Shown: positions 53,064-62,008 of the stretch, in pieces | Layout of the letters: the number at the start of each line of letters is the position of its first letter | Numbering within the stretch: the stretch's first letter is position 1 | Assembly (NCBI RefSeq): GCF_002795245.1 | Contig: NZ_PGVG01000030.1 | Location: 29,964-93,963, forward strand | DNA length: 64,000 nucleotides | Direction: 5' to 3' | DNA from: Bradyrhizobium forestalis | Lineage (GTDB): Bacteria; Pseudomonadota; Alphaproteobacteria; Rhizobiales; Xanthobacteraceae | Made by a program: the position numbers and the translations under genes | The notes under the pieces: model-generated | Told to the model about the DNA's origin: nothing | Databases searched by the model: none | What the model saw: only the letters and a program-made list of their open reading frames with translations

Positions 53064-53785
53064 ACGCGATCGCGCCTCGGGTTTCGTCCGTGTCTGCGCT
53101 GCCTTCGGCGGAGGAGCTCGATCGCGCCCTGCGCGATGCTTCGCCCGCCGAAGTCATCGCTGCCGCGTTGAAGACTGTCGGGCGCGACAGGCTTGCGCTG
53201 GTGTCGTCCTTCGGCACGGAATCGGCCACACTGTTGAAGGTCATGGCGGATGTCGACCCGGCGATCCCCGTGATCTTTCTCGACACTGGCTGGTTGTTCG
53301 AGGAGACGCTGGCCTATCGCGATACGCTGATTGCGACGCTGGGCCTGAAGGACGTCCGCTCGATCAAGCCCGCCGAGGAGACGCTGTCGCGCGAAGATCC
53401 CGACCGCGACCTCTGGTTCTCCGATCCCGATGCCTGCTGCCGCATCCGCAAGGTCGAGCCGCTGGCGCGTGCGCTGAAACCGTTCGATGCCTGGCTCAAC
53501 GGCCGCAAGCGTTTCCAGGGCAATGCACGCGCCGACATTCCGGTCGTCGAGGACGACGGCGCGCGGTTGAAGTTCAATCCCTTCGCCAATGTCTCGCGCG
53601 AAGAGATCGAGGCGATCTTCACCCGCGCCAAATTGCCGCGTCATCCATTGGCTGCCTCCGGTTTCCTGTCGGTTGGGTGTATGCCTTGCACCAGCAGAAC
53701 GGCTGAAGGCGAGGATTCTCGCGCCGGTCGCTGGCGCGGCCGGGCCAAGACAGAATGCGGCATCCACACCATGAAGACTTCGTAG
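53060..53785 (+). CDS. cysH: adenylylsulfate (APS) reductase, CysH family
   Basis: A 241-residue thiol-dependent reductase of the PAPS/APS reductase family. SSFGTESATLLK (49-60) forms the substrate loop and FLDTGWLFEETL follows. Two cysteine pairs, Cys126-Cys127 (DACCRIRKVEPL) and Cys207/Cys210 (GCMPC), are those that bind [4Fe-4S] in APS reductases, and the catalytic Cys233 is in KTECGIH. It should therefore reduce APS directly. The start overlaps the DUF934 gene (GTGA). Confidence 0.93.
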   Translation: MNAIAPRVSSVSALPSAEELDRALRDASPAEVIAAALKTVGRDRLALVSSFGTESATLLKVMADVDPAIPVIFLDTGWLFEETLAYRDTLIATLGLKDVRSIKPAEETLSREDPDRDLWFSDPDACCRIRKVEPLARALKPFDAWLNGRKRFQGNARADIPVVEDDGARLKFNPFANVSREEIEAIFTRAKLPRHPLAASGFLSVGCMPCTSRTAEGEDSRAGRWRGRAKTECGIHTMKTS

Positions 53786-53897
53786 CACAGTCGCGCTGCC
53801 ACGCTGCGAACAAGAAAATCGGGTTTCGTTGACTTAAGCGCGTTTCGCCACGAATTTCGCCTGCATGTCTTCGCTGACACCGATGTCGGCGAGGTGA

Positions 53898-54911
53898 ATG
53901 GAGATGGACATGATGCGCCGTATCGTTCCGCTCGCTGCAGGACTCCTCGCGACAGGCTTCTTGGCAAGCTCGGCTCTCGCCGCTGACATCAATTTGCTGA
54001 ACGTGTCGTACGATCCGACGCGCGAGCTCTATGTCGAGTTCAACAAGGCATTCGCGAATGCCTATCGGAAGGAAACCGGCAAGAGCGTCGAGATCAAGCA
54101 GTCGCATGGCGGCAGCGGTTCGCAGGCGCGCGCGGTGATCGACGGATTGCAGGCCGACGTGGTGACGCTCGCGCTCGCCTATGACATCGACGCGATCGCC
54201 GGCAGGGGCCTTACCGCTGCCGATTGGCAGAAGCGGCTGCCGCAGAATTCGTCGCCCTACACCTCGACCATCGTGTTCCTGGTGCGCAAGGGCAATCCCA
54301 AGGCCATCAAGGACTGGGACGACCTGATCAAGCCGGGCGTCGCCGTGATCACGCCGAACCCGAAGACGTCAGGCGGCGCGCGCTGGAATTATCTGGCGGC
54401 CTGGGGCTTTGCGCAGAAGAAATATGGTTCGGCCGACAAGGCCAAGGACTTCATCGGAAAACTCTACCAGCAGGTGCCGGTGCTCGACACCGGTGCGCGT
54501 GGTGCCACCGTGACCTTTGTCGAGCGTGGTGTCGGCGACGTGCTGCTCGCCTGGGAGAACGAGGCCCATCTCGCCCTGAAGGAGTTCGGCGCGAACAAGT
54601 TCGAGATCGTGGCGCCGCCGCAATCGATCCTCGCCGAACCGCCGGTCGCCATCGTCGACAAGGTCGCCGATAAAAAAGGCAGCCGCAACGCCGCTGACGC
54701 CTACCTCCAATATTGGTACACCAAAGAGGGGCAGGAGATCGCCGCGCGCAATTTCTACCGCCCGCGCGATGCCGAAATCGCCAAGAAGTATGAGAATGCC
54801 TTCGCCAAGGTCGAGCTGTTCACGATCGACGACGTCTTCGGCGGCTGGACCAAGGCGCAGGAGGAACATTTTGCCGACGGCGGCGTTTTCGATCAGATTT
54901 ACAAAAACTGA
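53898..54911 (+). CDS. cysP: sulfate ABC transporter substrate-binding protein
   Basis: A 337-residue periplasmic sulfate/thiosulfate-binding protein. A signal peptide (ending SSALAAD near 30) precedes INLLNVSYDPTRELYVEFN, the family start. IKQSHGGSGSQARAVIDGL and VTPNPKTSGGARWNYLAAWG-like segments follow. Several ATGs are possible: 53898, 53904 and 53910; GGAG 6 nt before 53910 makes that one attractive. I cannot separate CysP from Sbp by sequence. It is the first gene of the transporter operon, 112 nt after cysH. Confidence 0.93.
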   Translation: MEMDMMRRIVPLAAGLLATGFLASSALAADINLLNVSYDPTRELYVEFNKAFANAYRKETGKSVEIKQSHGGSGSQARAVIDGLQADVVTLALAYDIDAIAGRGLTAADWQKRLPQNSSPYTSTIVFLVRKGNPKAIKDWDDLIKPGVAVITPNPKTSGGARWNYLAAWGFAQKKYGSADKAKDFIGKLYQQVPVLDTGARGATVTFVERGVGDVLLAWENEAHLALKEFGANKFEIVAPPQSILAEPPVAIVDKVADKKGSRNAADAYLQYWYTKEGQEIAARNFYRPRDAEIAKKYENAFAKVELFTIDDVFGGWTKAQEEHFADGGVFDQIYKN

Positions 54912-54950
54912 TCGCGCGCTGTCCTTAGGAGGCTTTTTGCAGGGGGCCTG

Positions 54951-55787
54951 GTGAGCGCACTCGCAGCACGACGCCGGACATTGCCGGGCTTCGGTCTCAC
55001 CATGGGACTGACGCTTTCCTGGCTGTCTATCATCATTCTGATTCCGCTCGCCGGCCTGTTCCTGAAATCGCTCGAGCTCAGTCCCGAGCAGTTCTGGAAC
55101 ATCCTCTCCAGCCGCCGCACCCTGAACGCCTTGCGGGTGTCCTTCGGCCTCGCCTTTGCGGCGGCCTCCGTCAATCTCGTCATGGGCAGCATCATCGTCT
55201 GGGCACTGGTGCGCTACCGCTTTCCGGGGCGGCGCATCTTCGATGCCATCGTCGACGTGCCGTTCGCGCTGCCGACGGCGGTGGCCGGCGTCGCGCTGAC
55301 CGCGCTGTTCGCCGAGAAAGGCTGGCTGGGCGCGCCGCTCGCCGCGCTCGGCATCAAGGTGGCGTTCACGCCGGTCGGCATCTTCGTCGCCATGATCTTC
55401 ATCGGCATTCCCTTCGTGGTGCGCACGGTGCAGCCGGTGCTCCAGGATCTCGACCCCGAGATCGAGGAAGCCGCGGGCAGTCTCGGCGCCAGCCGCTGGC
55501 AGACCATTATCCGCGTGATCCTGCCCTCGCTCGCACCGGCGCTGCTCACCGGCCTCGCGCTCGCCTTCGCGCGCGCGGTCGGCGAATATGGCTCTGTGAT
55601 CTTCATCGCCGGCAACCTGCCCAACGTCTCCGAGATCGCGCCGCTCCTCATCGTGATCCGGCTCTCCGAGTTCCGCTATGCCGATGCAACCGCCATCGCG
55701 GTCGTCATGCTCGTCGTCTCCTTCGTCATCATCTTCGCCGTCAACCGGCTCCAGCGCTGGGCGCGGAGCCGGGTCCCGGCGCGCTGA
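54951..55787 (+). CDS. cysT: sulfate ABC transporter permease CysT
   Basis: A 278-residue permease with six membrane segments. The ABC permease EAA loop is EEAAGSLGASRWQTIIRVILPSL near 175-197, and the CysT opening LTLSWLSIIILIPLAGLFLK is seen. The start is GTG at 54951. It forms the sulfate channel with CysW. Confidence 0.94.
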   Translation: MSALAARRRTLPGFGLTMGLTLSWLSIIILIPLAGLFLKSLELSPEQFWNILSSRRTLNALRVSFGLAFAAASVNLVMGSIIVWALVRYRFPGRRIFDAIVDVPFALPTAVAGVALTALFAEKGWLGAPLAALGIKVAFTPVGIFVAMIFIGIPFVVRTVQPVLQDLDPEIEEAAGSLGASRWQTIIRVILPSLAPALLTGLALAFARAVGEYGSVIFIAGNLPNVSEIAPLLIVIRLSEFRYADATAIAVVMLVVSFVIIFAVNRLQRWARSRVPAR

Positions 55788-55796
55788 GGGCGGATC

Positions 55797-56702
55797 ATGA
55801 CGATGCAGATCGCCGATTCCGTGTCGCTCCCGGCCTCCGACGCCAAGGCGCATGCGGCTGCAGCGCGCGACAACCTCCGTACCGAGCCGCGCGCTGTGCG
55901 CATCGTCATCATTGCTCTGGCGGTGATCTTTCTCACCGTCTTCGTGGTGCTGCCGCTCGTCGTCGTGTTTGCGCAGGCGTTATCGAGAGGCATTCTCGCC
56001 TATTTCGCCGCGCTCGCCGAGCCGGAGGCGCTGGCGGCGATCAAGCTGACGCTGATCGTCGCGGCGATCTCGGTGGGCCTCAATCTGGTGTTCGGCCTCG
56101 TCGCCGCCTGGGCCATCGCCAAGTTCGATTTCCCGGGCAAGACCTTCCTGATCACGCTGATCGACCTGCCGTTCTCGGTCAGCCCGGTGATCTCGGGCCT
56201 CGTCTTCGTGCTGCTGTTCGGCGCGCAGGGCTATTTCGGCACTTGGCTGCGCGACCACGACATCCAGATCCTGTTCGCGGTGCCCGGCATCGCGCTCGCC
56301 ACCACCTTCGTGACCTTCCCGTTCGTGGCGCGCGCGCTGATCCCCCTGATGCAGGAGCAGGGCACGCAGGAGGAGGAGGCCGCGATCTCGCTCGGCGCCT
56401 CCGGCCTGCAGACCTTCTTCCGCGTCACCCTGCCCAACATCAAATGGGGCGTGCTCTACGGCGTCCTGCTCTGCAACGCCCGCGCGATGGGCGAGTTCGG
56501 CGCGGTCTCCGTCGTCTCCGGCCACATCCGCGGCGAGACCAATACGATGCCGCTGCTGGTCGAGATTCTTTACGACGAGTACCAGTTCGTCGCCGCCTTC
56601 GCGATCGCCTCGCTGCTGGCGATGCTGGCGCTGATCACGCTGATCGCGAAGACCGTTCTCGAGCGCCATCTGGATGAAGGACAAGACGCCGGTGACCATT
56701 GA
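55797..56702 (+). CDS. cysW: sulfate ABC transporter permease CysW
   Basis: A 301-residue permease. The first 35 residues are polar, then six membrane segments follow. The EAA loop reads EEEAAISLGASGLQTFFRVTLP. Family segments FVVLPLVVVFAQALSRG and ARAMGEFGAVSVVSGHIRG are present. It starts 9 nt after cysT and overlaps cysA by 29 nt. Confidence 0.95.
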   Translation: MTMQIADSVSLPASDAKAHAAAARDNLRTEPRAVRIVIIALAVIFLTVFVVLPLVVVFAQALSRGILAYFAALAEPEALAAIKLTLIVAAISVGLNLVFGLVAAWAIAKFDFPGKTFLITLIDLPFSVSPVISGLVFVLLFGAQGYFGTWLRDHDIQILFAVPGIALATTFVTFPFVARALIPLMQEQGTQEEEAAISLGASGLQTFFRVTLPNIKWGVLYGVLLCNARAMGEFGAVSVVSGHIRGETNTMPLLVEILYDEYQFVAAFAIASLLAMLALITLIAKTVLERHLDEGQDAGDH

Positions 56703-57726
56703 AGTCAGGAATCTCGTCAAGACCTTCGGCAGCTTCAAAGCTCTCGATGGCGTCGATCTCAAGGTCGACGGCGGCGAGTTGGTGGCGCTGCTCGGTCCGT
56801 CCGGCTCCGGCAAGACCACGCTGCTGCGGATCGTCGCCGGGCTCGACTGGCCCGATTCCGGCGAGGTCTTCATCAATGGAGAGGACGCGCTGGCACAAGG
56901 CGCGCGCGAGCGGCATGTCGGGTTCGTGTTCCAGCACTATGCGCTATTCCGACACATGACCGTGTTCGAGAACGTCGCCTTCGGCCTGCGCGTGCAGCCG
57001 CGCGCGGTCCGCAAGGACGAGGCTGGGATCCGGGCCCGCGTCAAGGAGCTGCTCGATCTCGTGCAGCTCGACTGGCTTTCCGACCGCTATCCGAGCCAGC
57101 TCTCCGGCGGCCAGCGCCAGCGGATCGCGCTGGCCCGCGCGCTCGCGATCGAGCCGCGCATCCTGCTGCTCGACGAGCCGTTCGGTGCGCTCGATGCCAA
57201 GGTACGGAAAGAGCTGCGCAAATGGCTGCGCTCGCTGCATCACGAGATCAACGTCACCTCGATCTTCGTCACCCACGACCAGGAGGAGGCTTTGGAAGTC
57301 GCCAACCGCGTCGTGGTGATGGACAAGGGCAGGATCGAGCAGATCGGCTCGCCCGATGACGTCTACGACAATCCGGCGACGGCTTTCGTGCACGGCTTCA
57401 TCGGCGAATCCATCGTGCTGCCGGTCGAGGTCGCTAATGGTGCGGTCCGGCTCGGTGACCGGCCGCTCGATCTCGCCGCCGGCGGGCTTGCGCCTGGCGC
57501 GTCACGGATGTTCGTACGGCGACATGACATGCTGGTCGGTCCGCCCGGCAGCGGCGCCTTCGAGGGCGCGGTCCGGCATGTCCGCAATTTCGGCCCGGTG
57601 CAGCGCGCCGAGGTCGCGCTGTCGGGCGGCGAAACCATCGAGATCGACGCCCCTCGCGACCGGGAACTGCGTGCCGGCGACACCATCGGCCTGGACCCCC
57701 GCCGCTACCGGATCTTTGCGGGCTAG
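56674..57726 (+). CDS. cysA: sulfate ABC transporter ATPase CysA
   Basis: A 350-residue ATPase. Walker A is GPSGSGKTT near 45, signature LSGGQRQRIALARAL near 142, Walker B ILLLDEPFGALD and switch VTHDQEEAL. The C-terminal quarter is a TOBE-like regulatory domain (about 240-350). The ATG at 56674 overlaps cysW by 29 nt; a GTG at 56692 would reduce this to 11 nt. Last gene of the operon; a palindromic repeat follows. Confidence 0.95.
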   Translation: MKDKTPVTIEVRNLVKTFGSFKALDGVDLKVDGGELVALLGPSGSGKTTLLRIVAGLDWPDSGEVFINGEDALAQGARERHVGFVFQHYALFRHMTVFENVAFGLRVQPRAVRKDEAGIRARVKELLDLVQLDWLSDRYPSQLSGGQRQRIALARALAIEPRILLLDEPFGALDAKVRKELRKWLRSLHHEINVTSIFVTHDQEEALEVANRVVVMDKGRIEQIGSPDDVYDNPATAFVHGFIGESIVLPVEVANGAVRLGDRPLDLAAGGLAPGASRMFVRRHDMLVGPPGSGAFEGAVRHVRNFGPVQRAEVALSGGETIEIDAPRDRELRAGDTIGLDPRRYRIFAG

Positions 57727-57731
57727 ATCCC

Positions 57732-57848
57732 CTGTCATTCCGGGGCGATGCGAAGCATCGAACCCGGAATCCCGACGTTGTCGCGCGAGATTCTCAGGTG
57801 CGCAATTGCGCACCAGAGCTCGCGCTGCCGCGCGCCCCGGAATGACAG
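57732..57848. repeat. palindromic intergenic repeat after cysA (CATTCCGGGGC family)
   Basis: A perfect 16-bp terminal inverted repeat (CTGTCATTCCGGGGCG and its complement) encloses ACCCGGAATCCC and further dyads such as GGTGCGCAATTGCGCACC. Same family as 27031-27123. Confidence 0.8.
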
Positions 57849-57925
57849 CTCAGATTTTCCTCAAAATTCACCTTTCAGCCACGGTTGGTATGCAACAACG
57901 GCCCCTCATTTGGGGGCCTCTAAAC

Positions 57926-58429
57926 ATGCGCGCTGCGGCCGCAATTCTCGTCACTTTGCTGCTCGCCGGCTGTGCCGGCAACGAAGCACCGGTCCAGCAG
58001 CCGTCGATGTATACCGACATGGCGGTCCCGGGCTCAAAGCTCGACGCGCAGGCCGCCGCGGTGATGATTTCGCAATACCGCCAGAACAACATGCTCGGCA
58101 CCGTCGCGATCGACCCTGATCTGATGCGGCTCGCCGAATCCCAATCCCAGGCCATGGCTGCGGCCAACAAGATGGACCACGACGTCCGCGCGCCGCTGGC
58201 CAAGCGCCTTGCCACCGGCGGCTATCCGGCCACGGTTGCCGTCGAGAACGTCTCGGCCGGCTATCATACGCTGGCGGAAGCGTTTTCCGGCTGGCGCGAC
58301 TCGCCTCCTCACCGCGCCAACATGCTCAAGGGCGGTGTCACAAAATTGGGCATCGCGGCGAGCTATGCTCCCGGCACCAAATACAAGGTGTTCTGGACCA
58401 TGATCCTGGCCTCGACAGAGCCCCGATAA
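57926..58429 (+). CDS. CAP/SCP-domain lipoprotein
   Basis: A 167-residue lipoprotein with lipobox LLAGC (Cys about residue 14). The mature part is a CAP (SCP/PR1-like) domain: MISQYRQNNMLGTVAIDPDLMRLA, MDHDVRAPLAKRLATGG with the conserved His, AVENVSAGYHTLAEAFSGWRDS and PPHRANML. Bacterial CAP proteins are extracytoplasmic with poorly known function; some bind lipids. The ATG at 57926 gives a short, normal signal peptide; ATG at 57890 would add 12 residues. Confidence 0.88.
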   Translation: MRAAAAILVTLLLAGCAGNEAPVQQPSMYTDMAVPGSKLDAQAAAVMISQYRQNNMLGTVAIDPDLMRLAESQSQAMAAANKMDHDVRAPLAKRLATGGYPATVAVENVSAGYHTLAEAFSGWRDSPPHRANMLKGGVTKLGIAASYAPGTKYKVFWTMILASTEPR

Positions 58430-58506
58430 GCCAGACTTGATCCGGGATGCATTGACGCCGCGGCCGAGTGTCGCCACGGTGGCTCGCCTTTTGCTATTGT
58501 TCCCTG

Positions 58507-59682
58507 ATGACAGATCATAGCCCGGAATCCGCCAGCGTCCCCGCGAATGCGCAACGCGTCCTGGTCCTCCAGGGCGGCGGCGCGCTCGGCTCGTATCAGG
58601 CCGGCGCCTTTCAGGCGCTGTGCGGCTACGGTTTCGAGCCGGAATGGGTCGCCGGCATCTCGATCGGCGCGGTCAACGCCGCCATCATCGCCGGCAACGA
58701 GGGGCGCATCCGCGTCGAGCGGCTCAAGGAATTCTGGGAAATGGTGTCGGCCCCGGTGCCCTGGAAGCCGGTCGGCAAAAGCGACCACAGCCGCGAGCTG
58801 TTCAATTCGACCAGTGCTGCGCTGATTGCGACGTTCGGCGTGCCCGGCTTCTTCACGCCGCGCATTCCGCCGGCGCCGCTCTGGCCGCCGGGGCATCGCG
58901 AGGCGGAGAGCTATTACGACACCGCGCCATTGAAGAAGACGCTGGAGCGTCTCGTCGATTTCGACCGCATCAACGATCTGAAGACGCGCCTGTCGGTCGG
59001 CGCGGTCGGCGTGACCTCGGGCAACTTCAAATATTTCGACAATTACGAGTTCAAGAAGCTCGGCAAGAAGATCGGCCCCGAGCACATCATGGCCTCCGGC
59101 GCGCTGCCGCCGGGCTTCCCGTCCGTGATCATCGACGGCGAGCACTACTGGGACGGCGGCATCGCCTCCAACACGCCGCTCGACTACGTGCTCGACGCCG
59201 AGCTCGCGCGCGACATGCTGATCTTCCAGGTCGATCTGTTTTCCGCCCGCGGCGATCTGCCGAATTCGCTGCTTGAGGCCGCCGAGCGCGAGAAGGACAT
59301 CCGCTATTCCAGCCGCACGCGCATGAATACGGACAAGAACAAGCAGATCCACAATGCCCGCCGGGCCGTGCGCGACCTGATTTCCAAATTGCCCGATTAT
59401 CTCAAGAACGACCCTTCCGTCGAATTCCTTGCCAAGGCATCTCGTGAGAGCACCGTCACGGTGGTGCATTTGATCTATCGCAGCAAGAACTACGAATCCT
59501 CGTCCAAGGATTACGATTTCTCGCACGTCGCCATGGTCGAGCATTGGGAAGCCGGCGTGCGCGACGTGCATCTGTCGATGCGTCACAAGGACTGGCTCGA
59601 GCGGCCGCAGTCCGGCGAGACCATGGTGACCTACGATCTCACGGGGGACGTCACCGCGCCCCCGCCAAAAAGGAGCGAATAG
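58507..59682 (+). CDS. patatin-like phospholipase family protein
   Basis: A 391-residue cytosolic lipid acyl hydrolase of the patatin family. The oxyanion loop is GGGALGSYQAG at 23-33, the nucleophile elbow GISIG with Ser52, and the catalytic Asp216 is in WDGG. The C-terminal portion (about 250-391) includes DUF3734-like segments such as RTRMNTDKNKQIHNARRAV. It is separated by one base from bdhA. This pair is conserved in rhizobia, so a link with polyhydroxybutyrate or lipid turnover is likely but unproven. Confidence 0.9.
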   Translation: MTDHSPESASVPANAQRVLVLQGGGALGSYQAGAFQALCGYGFEPEWVAGISIGAVNAAIIAGNEGRIRVERLKEFWEMVSAPVPWKPVGKSDHSRELFNSTSAALIATFGVPGFFTPRIPPAPLWPPGHREAESYYDTAPLKKTLERLVDFDRINDLKTRLSVGAVGVTSGNFKYFDNYEFKKLGKKIGPEHIMASGALPPGFPSVIIDGEHYWDGGIASNTPLDYVLDAELARDMLIFQVDLFSARGDLPNSLLEAAEREKDIRYSSRTRMNTDKNKQIHNARRAVRDLISKLPDYLKNDPSVEFLAKASRESTVTVVHLIYRSKNYESSSKDYDFSHVAMVEHWEAGVRDVHLSMRHKDWLERPQSGETMVTYDLTGDVTAPPPKRSE

Positions 59683-59683
59683 A

Positions 59684-60472
59684 ATGGGTAGTCTGTCAGG
59701 CAAGAACGCCGTCGTGACCGGGTCGACCAGCGGCATCGGGCTCGCTTACGCGCGCGCATTCGCCGCCGCCGGAGCCAACGTCGTCATCAACGGCTTCGGC
59801 TCGCCCGAGGACATCGAGAAGGAACGCGCCAAGATCGAATCCGACTTCAAGGTCAAGGCGATCTACTCACCCGCCGACATGACCAAGCCCGCCGAGATCG
59901 CCGGGATGATCGCGCTCGGCGAGAAGACGTTCGGCTCGGTCGACATCCTCGTCAACAATGCCGGCATCCAGTTCGTGTCGCCGATCGAGGAATTCCCGAT
60001 CGAGAAGTGGGACCAGATCATCGCGATCAACCTGTCCTCGGCCTTCCACGCCATCCGTGCCGCCGTCCCCGGCATGAAGAAGAAGGGCTGGGGCCGCATC
60101 ATCAACACCGCGTCCGCGCATTCGCTGGTCGCCTCGCCCTTCAAGTCGGCCTACGTGTCGGCCAAGCACGGCATCGCCGGCCTCACCAAGACCGTGGCGC
60201 TCGAGGTCGCGACCCACAAGATCACCTGCAACTGCATCAGCCCCGGCTACGTCTGGACACCGCTCGTCGAGAAGCAGATCCCCGACACCATGAAGGCGCG
60301 AGGCCTGACGCGCGAGCAGGTCATCAACGACGTGCTGCTCGATGCGCAGCCGACCAAGGAGTTCGTCACCTCCGAGCAGGTCGCCGCGCTCGCCCTGTTC
60401 CTGTGCAGCGATGATGCCGCCCAGATCACCGGCACGAACCTGTCGATCGACGGCGGCTGGACCGCGGAGTAA
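59684..60472 (+). CDS. bdhA: 3-hydroxybutyrate dehydrogenase
   Basis: A 262-residue short-chain dehydrogenase that interconverts D-3-hydroxybutyrate and acetoacetate with NAD, the last step of polyhydroxybutyrate use. TGSTSGIG (12-19) binds the cofactor, NNAG is at 91-94, and the catalytic Ser144, Tyr157 and Lys161 (YVSAK) are intact. The substrate pocket segments HSLVASPFKSAYVSAKHG and CISPGYVWTPLV fit HBDH. It is co-transcribed with the patatin gene. Confidence 0.95.
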   Translation: MGSLSGKNAVVTGSTSGIGLAYARAFAAAGANVVINGFGSPEDIEKERAKIESDFKVKAIYSPADMTKPAEIAGMIALGEKTFGSVDILVNNAGIQFVSPIEEFPIEKWDQIIAINLSSAFHAIRAAVPGMKKKGWGRIINTASAHSLVASPFKSAYVSAKHGIAGLTKTVALEVATHKITCNCISPGYVWTPLVEKQIPDTMKARGLTREQVINDVLLDAQPTKEFVTSEQVAALALFLCSDDAAQITGTNLSIDGGWTAE

Positions 60473-60480
60473 TCCGCAGA

Positions 60481-60624
60481 CGCTGTCATGCCCCGCCACC
60501 GGGTCTCGCCTTCGGCGAGCCCGATGACAGGCTCCGGCGGGGCATCCAGTACGCTGCGGCCTATCGATCGAACCACGGCCTTCTCGGAATACTGGATCGC
60601 CTGGTCAAGCCGGGCGATGACAGC
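60481..60624. repeat. palindromic repeat, ATCCAGTACGC family, copy 2
   Basis: Terminal CGCTGTCAT / ATGACAGCG ends. The middle ATCCAGTACGCTGCGGC and the right part GGAATACTGGATCGCCTGG...CCGGGCGATGACAGC match copy 1 at 46055. It lies between convergent genes (bdhA and the exporter) and may act as a terminator. Confidence 0.75.
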
Positions 60625-60652
60625 GAGAGTGGAGCGGCGTTCTCGTTCCCGC

Positions 60653-61477
60653 TCAATGCGTCCAGGCCAGCGCCGTCACGAATGCCGAGGACAGGTTAAG
60701 CTCCGCAAACATGATCTTGCCGGCGACCACGAACAGCACGCTGGCGAGCGTCAGGCGCAGCACGGTCTCGGGCACGCGCGTTGCGCTGTAGCTGCCGACG
60801 ATGATGCCGGGCAGCGATCCTAGCAGCAGCACGCCCATCAGCGCCCAGTCGACGTCACCGAGCGCCCAGTGTCCGATGCCGGCAACCAGTGTCAGCGGCA
60901 CGGCATGGGCGATGTCCGAGCCGACGATGGTCGCCATCGGCAGGCGCGGATAGAGCAGCAGCAACACGGTGACGCCGACCGCTCCGGCGCCGACCGACGA
61001 AATCGACACCAGCGCGCCCAGCACGATGCCAGTGAGGACGGTCGCAATCGCAGTGGTGCGCGCGTCGACCTGCTCGAGGCGCTTGCGATAGCGCTCCATG
61101 ATCGCCTGGCGGAAGATCAGCGACGTGGCGGTCAGCAGCAGCGCGAAGCACAGCACGACATTGACGAGGCTGCGCTCGGAATCGCTTTTGAGGTCAAGCT
61201 TCCACAACACGAGCAACGTCAGCGCGCTTGCCGGAATGCTGCCGCAGGCGAGCCTCAGCACCGCCGGCCAGTGCACGCTGCGCGACCAGCCATGCACGAC
61301 GCTGCCGCCGGTCTTGGTGGCGGCGGCATAGAGCAGGTCGGTTCCGACCGCGGTGGAGGGATGGACGCCGAACAACAGGATCAGCAGCGGTGTCATCAGG
61401 GAGCCGCCGCCCACGCCGGTCATCCCGACGAGCAGGCCGACACCGAATCCGGAGGCGACGTAGAGGGGATCGAACAT
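60653..61477 (-). CDS. TauE/SafE family sulfite exporter-like membrane protein
   Basis: A 274-residue membrane protein with eight or so hydrophobic segments. The TauE/SafE hallmarks GFGVGLLVGMTGVGGGSLMTPLLILLFG (about 8-35) and the repeated LVSISSVGAGAVGVTVLLLLYPR (about 157-178) show the internal duplication. Relatives export sulfite, sulfoacetate or other anions. A role next to sulfate reduction is possible but the gene is 3 kb from the cys operon, so the substrate is open. Confidence 0.88.
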   Translation of the reverse strand: MFDPLYVASGFGVGLLVGMTGVGGGSLMTPLLILLFGVHPSTAVGTDLLYAAATKTGGSVVHGWSRSVHWPAVLRLACGSIPASALTLLVLWKLDLKSDSERSLVNVVLCFALLLTATSLIFRQAIMERYRKRLEQVDARTTAIATVLTGIVLGALVSISSVGAGAVGVTVLLLLYPRLPMATIVGSDIAHAVPLTLVAGIGHWALGDVDWALMGVLLLGSLPGIIVGSYSATRVPETVLRLTLASVLFVVAGKIMFAELNLSSAFVTALAWTH

Positions 61478-61693
61478 GTCCGGGGAATCTTAGGTTGATC
61501 TCGTTGGTTGGGCAATACGGCGTAGAATAAAGTTTCCCTTGGGTGCAACTACCTGGACAGAATAAGAAAAATCATGCTGTGGACGGTCGGTGTGAGGATG
61601 TTTTCTCCAATCTGACGCCGTCTCGGGAAACGGACATTTCAATCCAGGCAGGGCTGCTTTGGAGGGCTCGGGCTTTCGAGGGGGCGTCCGCAA

Positions 61694-62008
61694 TCAAGCA
61701 TATTGCCTTCCGGGCTCATTCAGGCCCGTCAGCGGTCGCCGTGACGTGTGGCGGATGTGAACGATATGGATGACCTCACCTCGGACACGATAAAATATCC
61801 GGAATGGATAGCGGACTACCGCTGCGACACGAACCTGGGAACGGTGCGCAACCGGTGGCGATGAGAAAGGCGCGCCCCGGATACGCTCGATGACGTCAGC
61901 AAATCTTTGTCCGATGGCTCCGGCGATCGCTGGACTGGCATTGTTGGCATAATACGTCGCGATGTCTGCGAACTCAGCAAGCGCCTCTCGCGTCCAGACG
62001 ACCTTCAT
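61694..62008 (-). CDS. RelE/ParE-family toxin
   Basis: A 104-residue toxin-like protein. MKVVWTREALAEFADIATYYAN is the ParE opening helix, and the closing VRVAAVVRYPFRIFYRVRGEVIHIVHIRHTSRRP is the family beta-sheet. ParE toxins poison gyrase; RelE relatives cleave mRNA, and the fold does not say which. It starts on the antitoxin stop (ATGA). Confidence 0.9.
   Translation of the reverse strand: MKVVWTREALAEFADIATYYANNASPAIAGAIGQRFADVIERIRGAPFSSPPVAHRSQVRVAAVVRYPFRIFYRVRGEVIHIVHIRHTSRRPLTGLNEPGRQYA

Noticed and set aside
61478..61693. Gap between the TauE/SafE gene and the toxin gene searched for a small gene or RNA
   Set aside because: Only a weak plus-strand frame running into the toxin gene; no ribosome site, hairpin or repeat seen.
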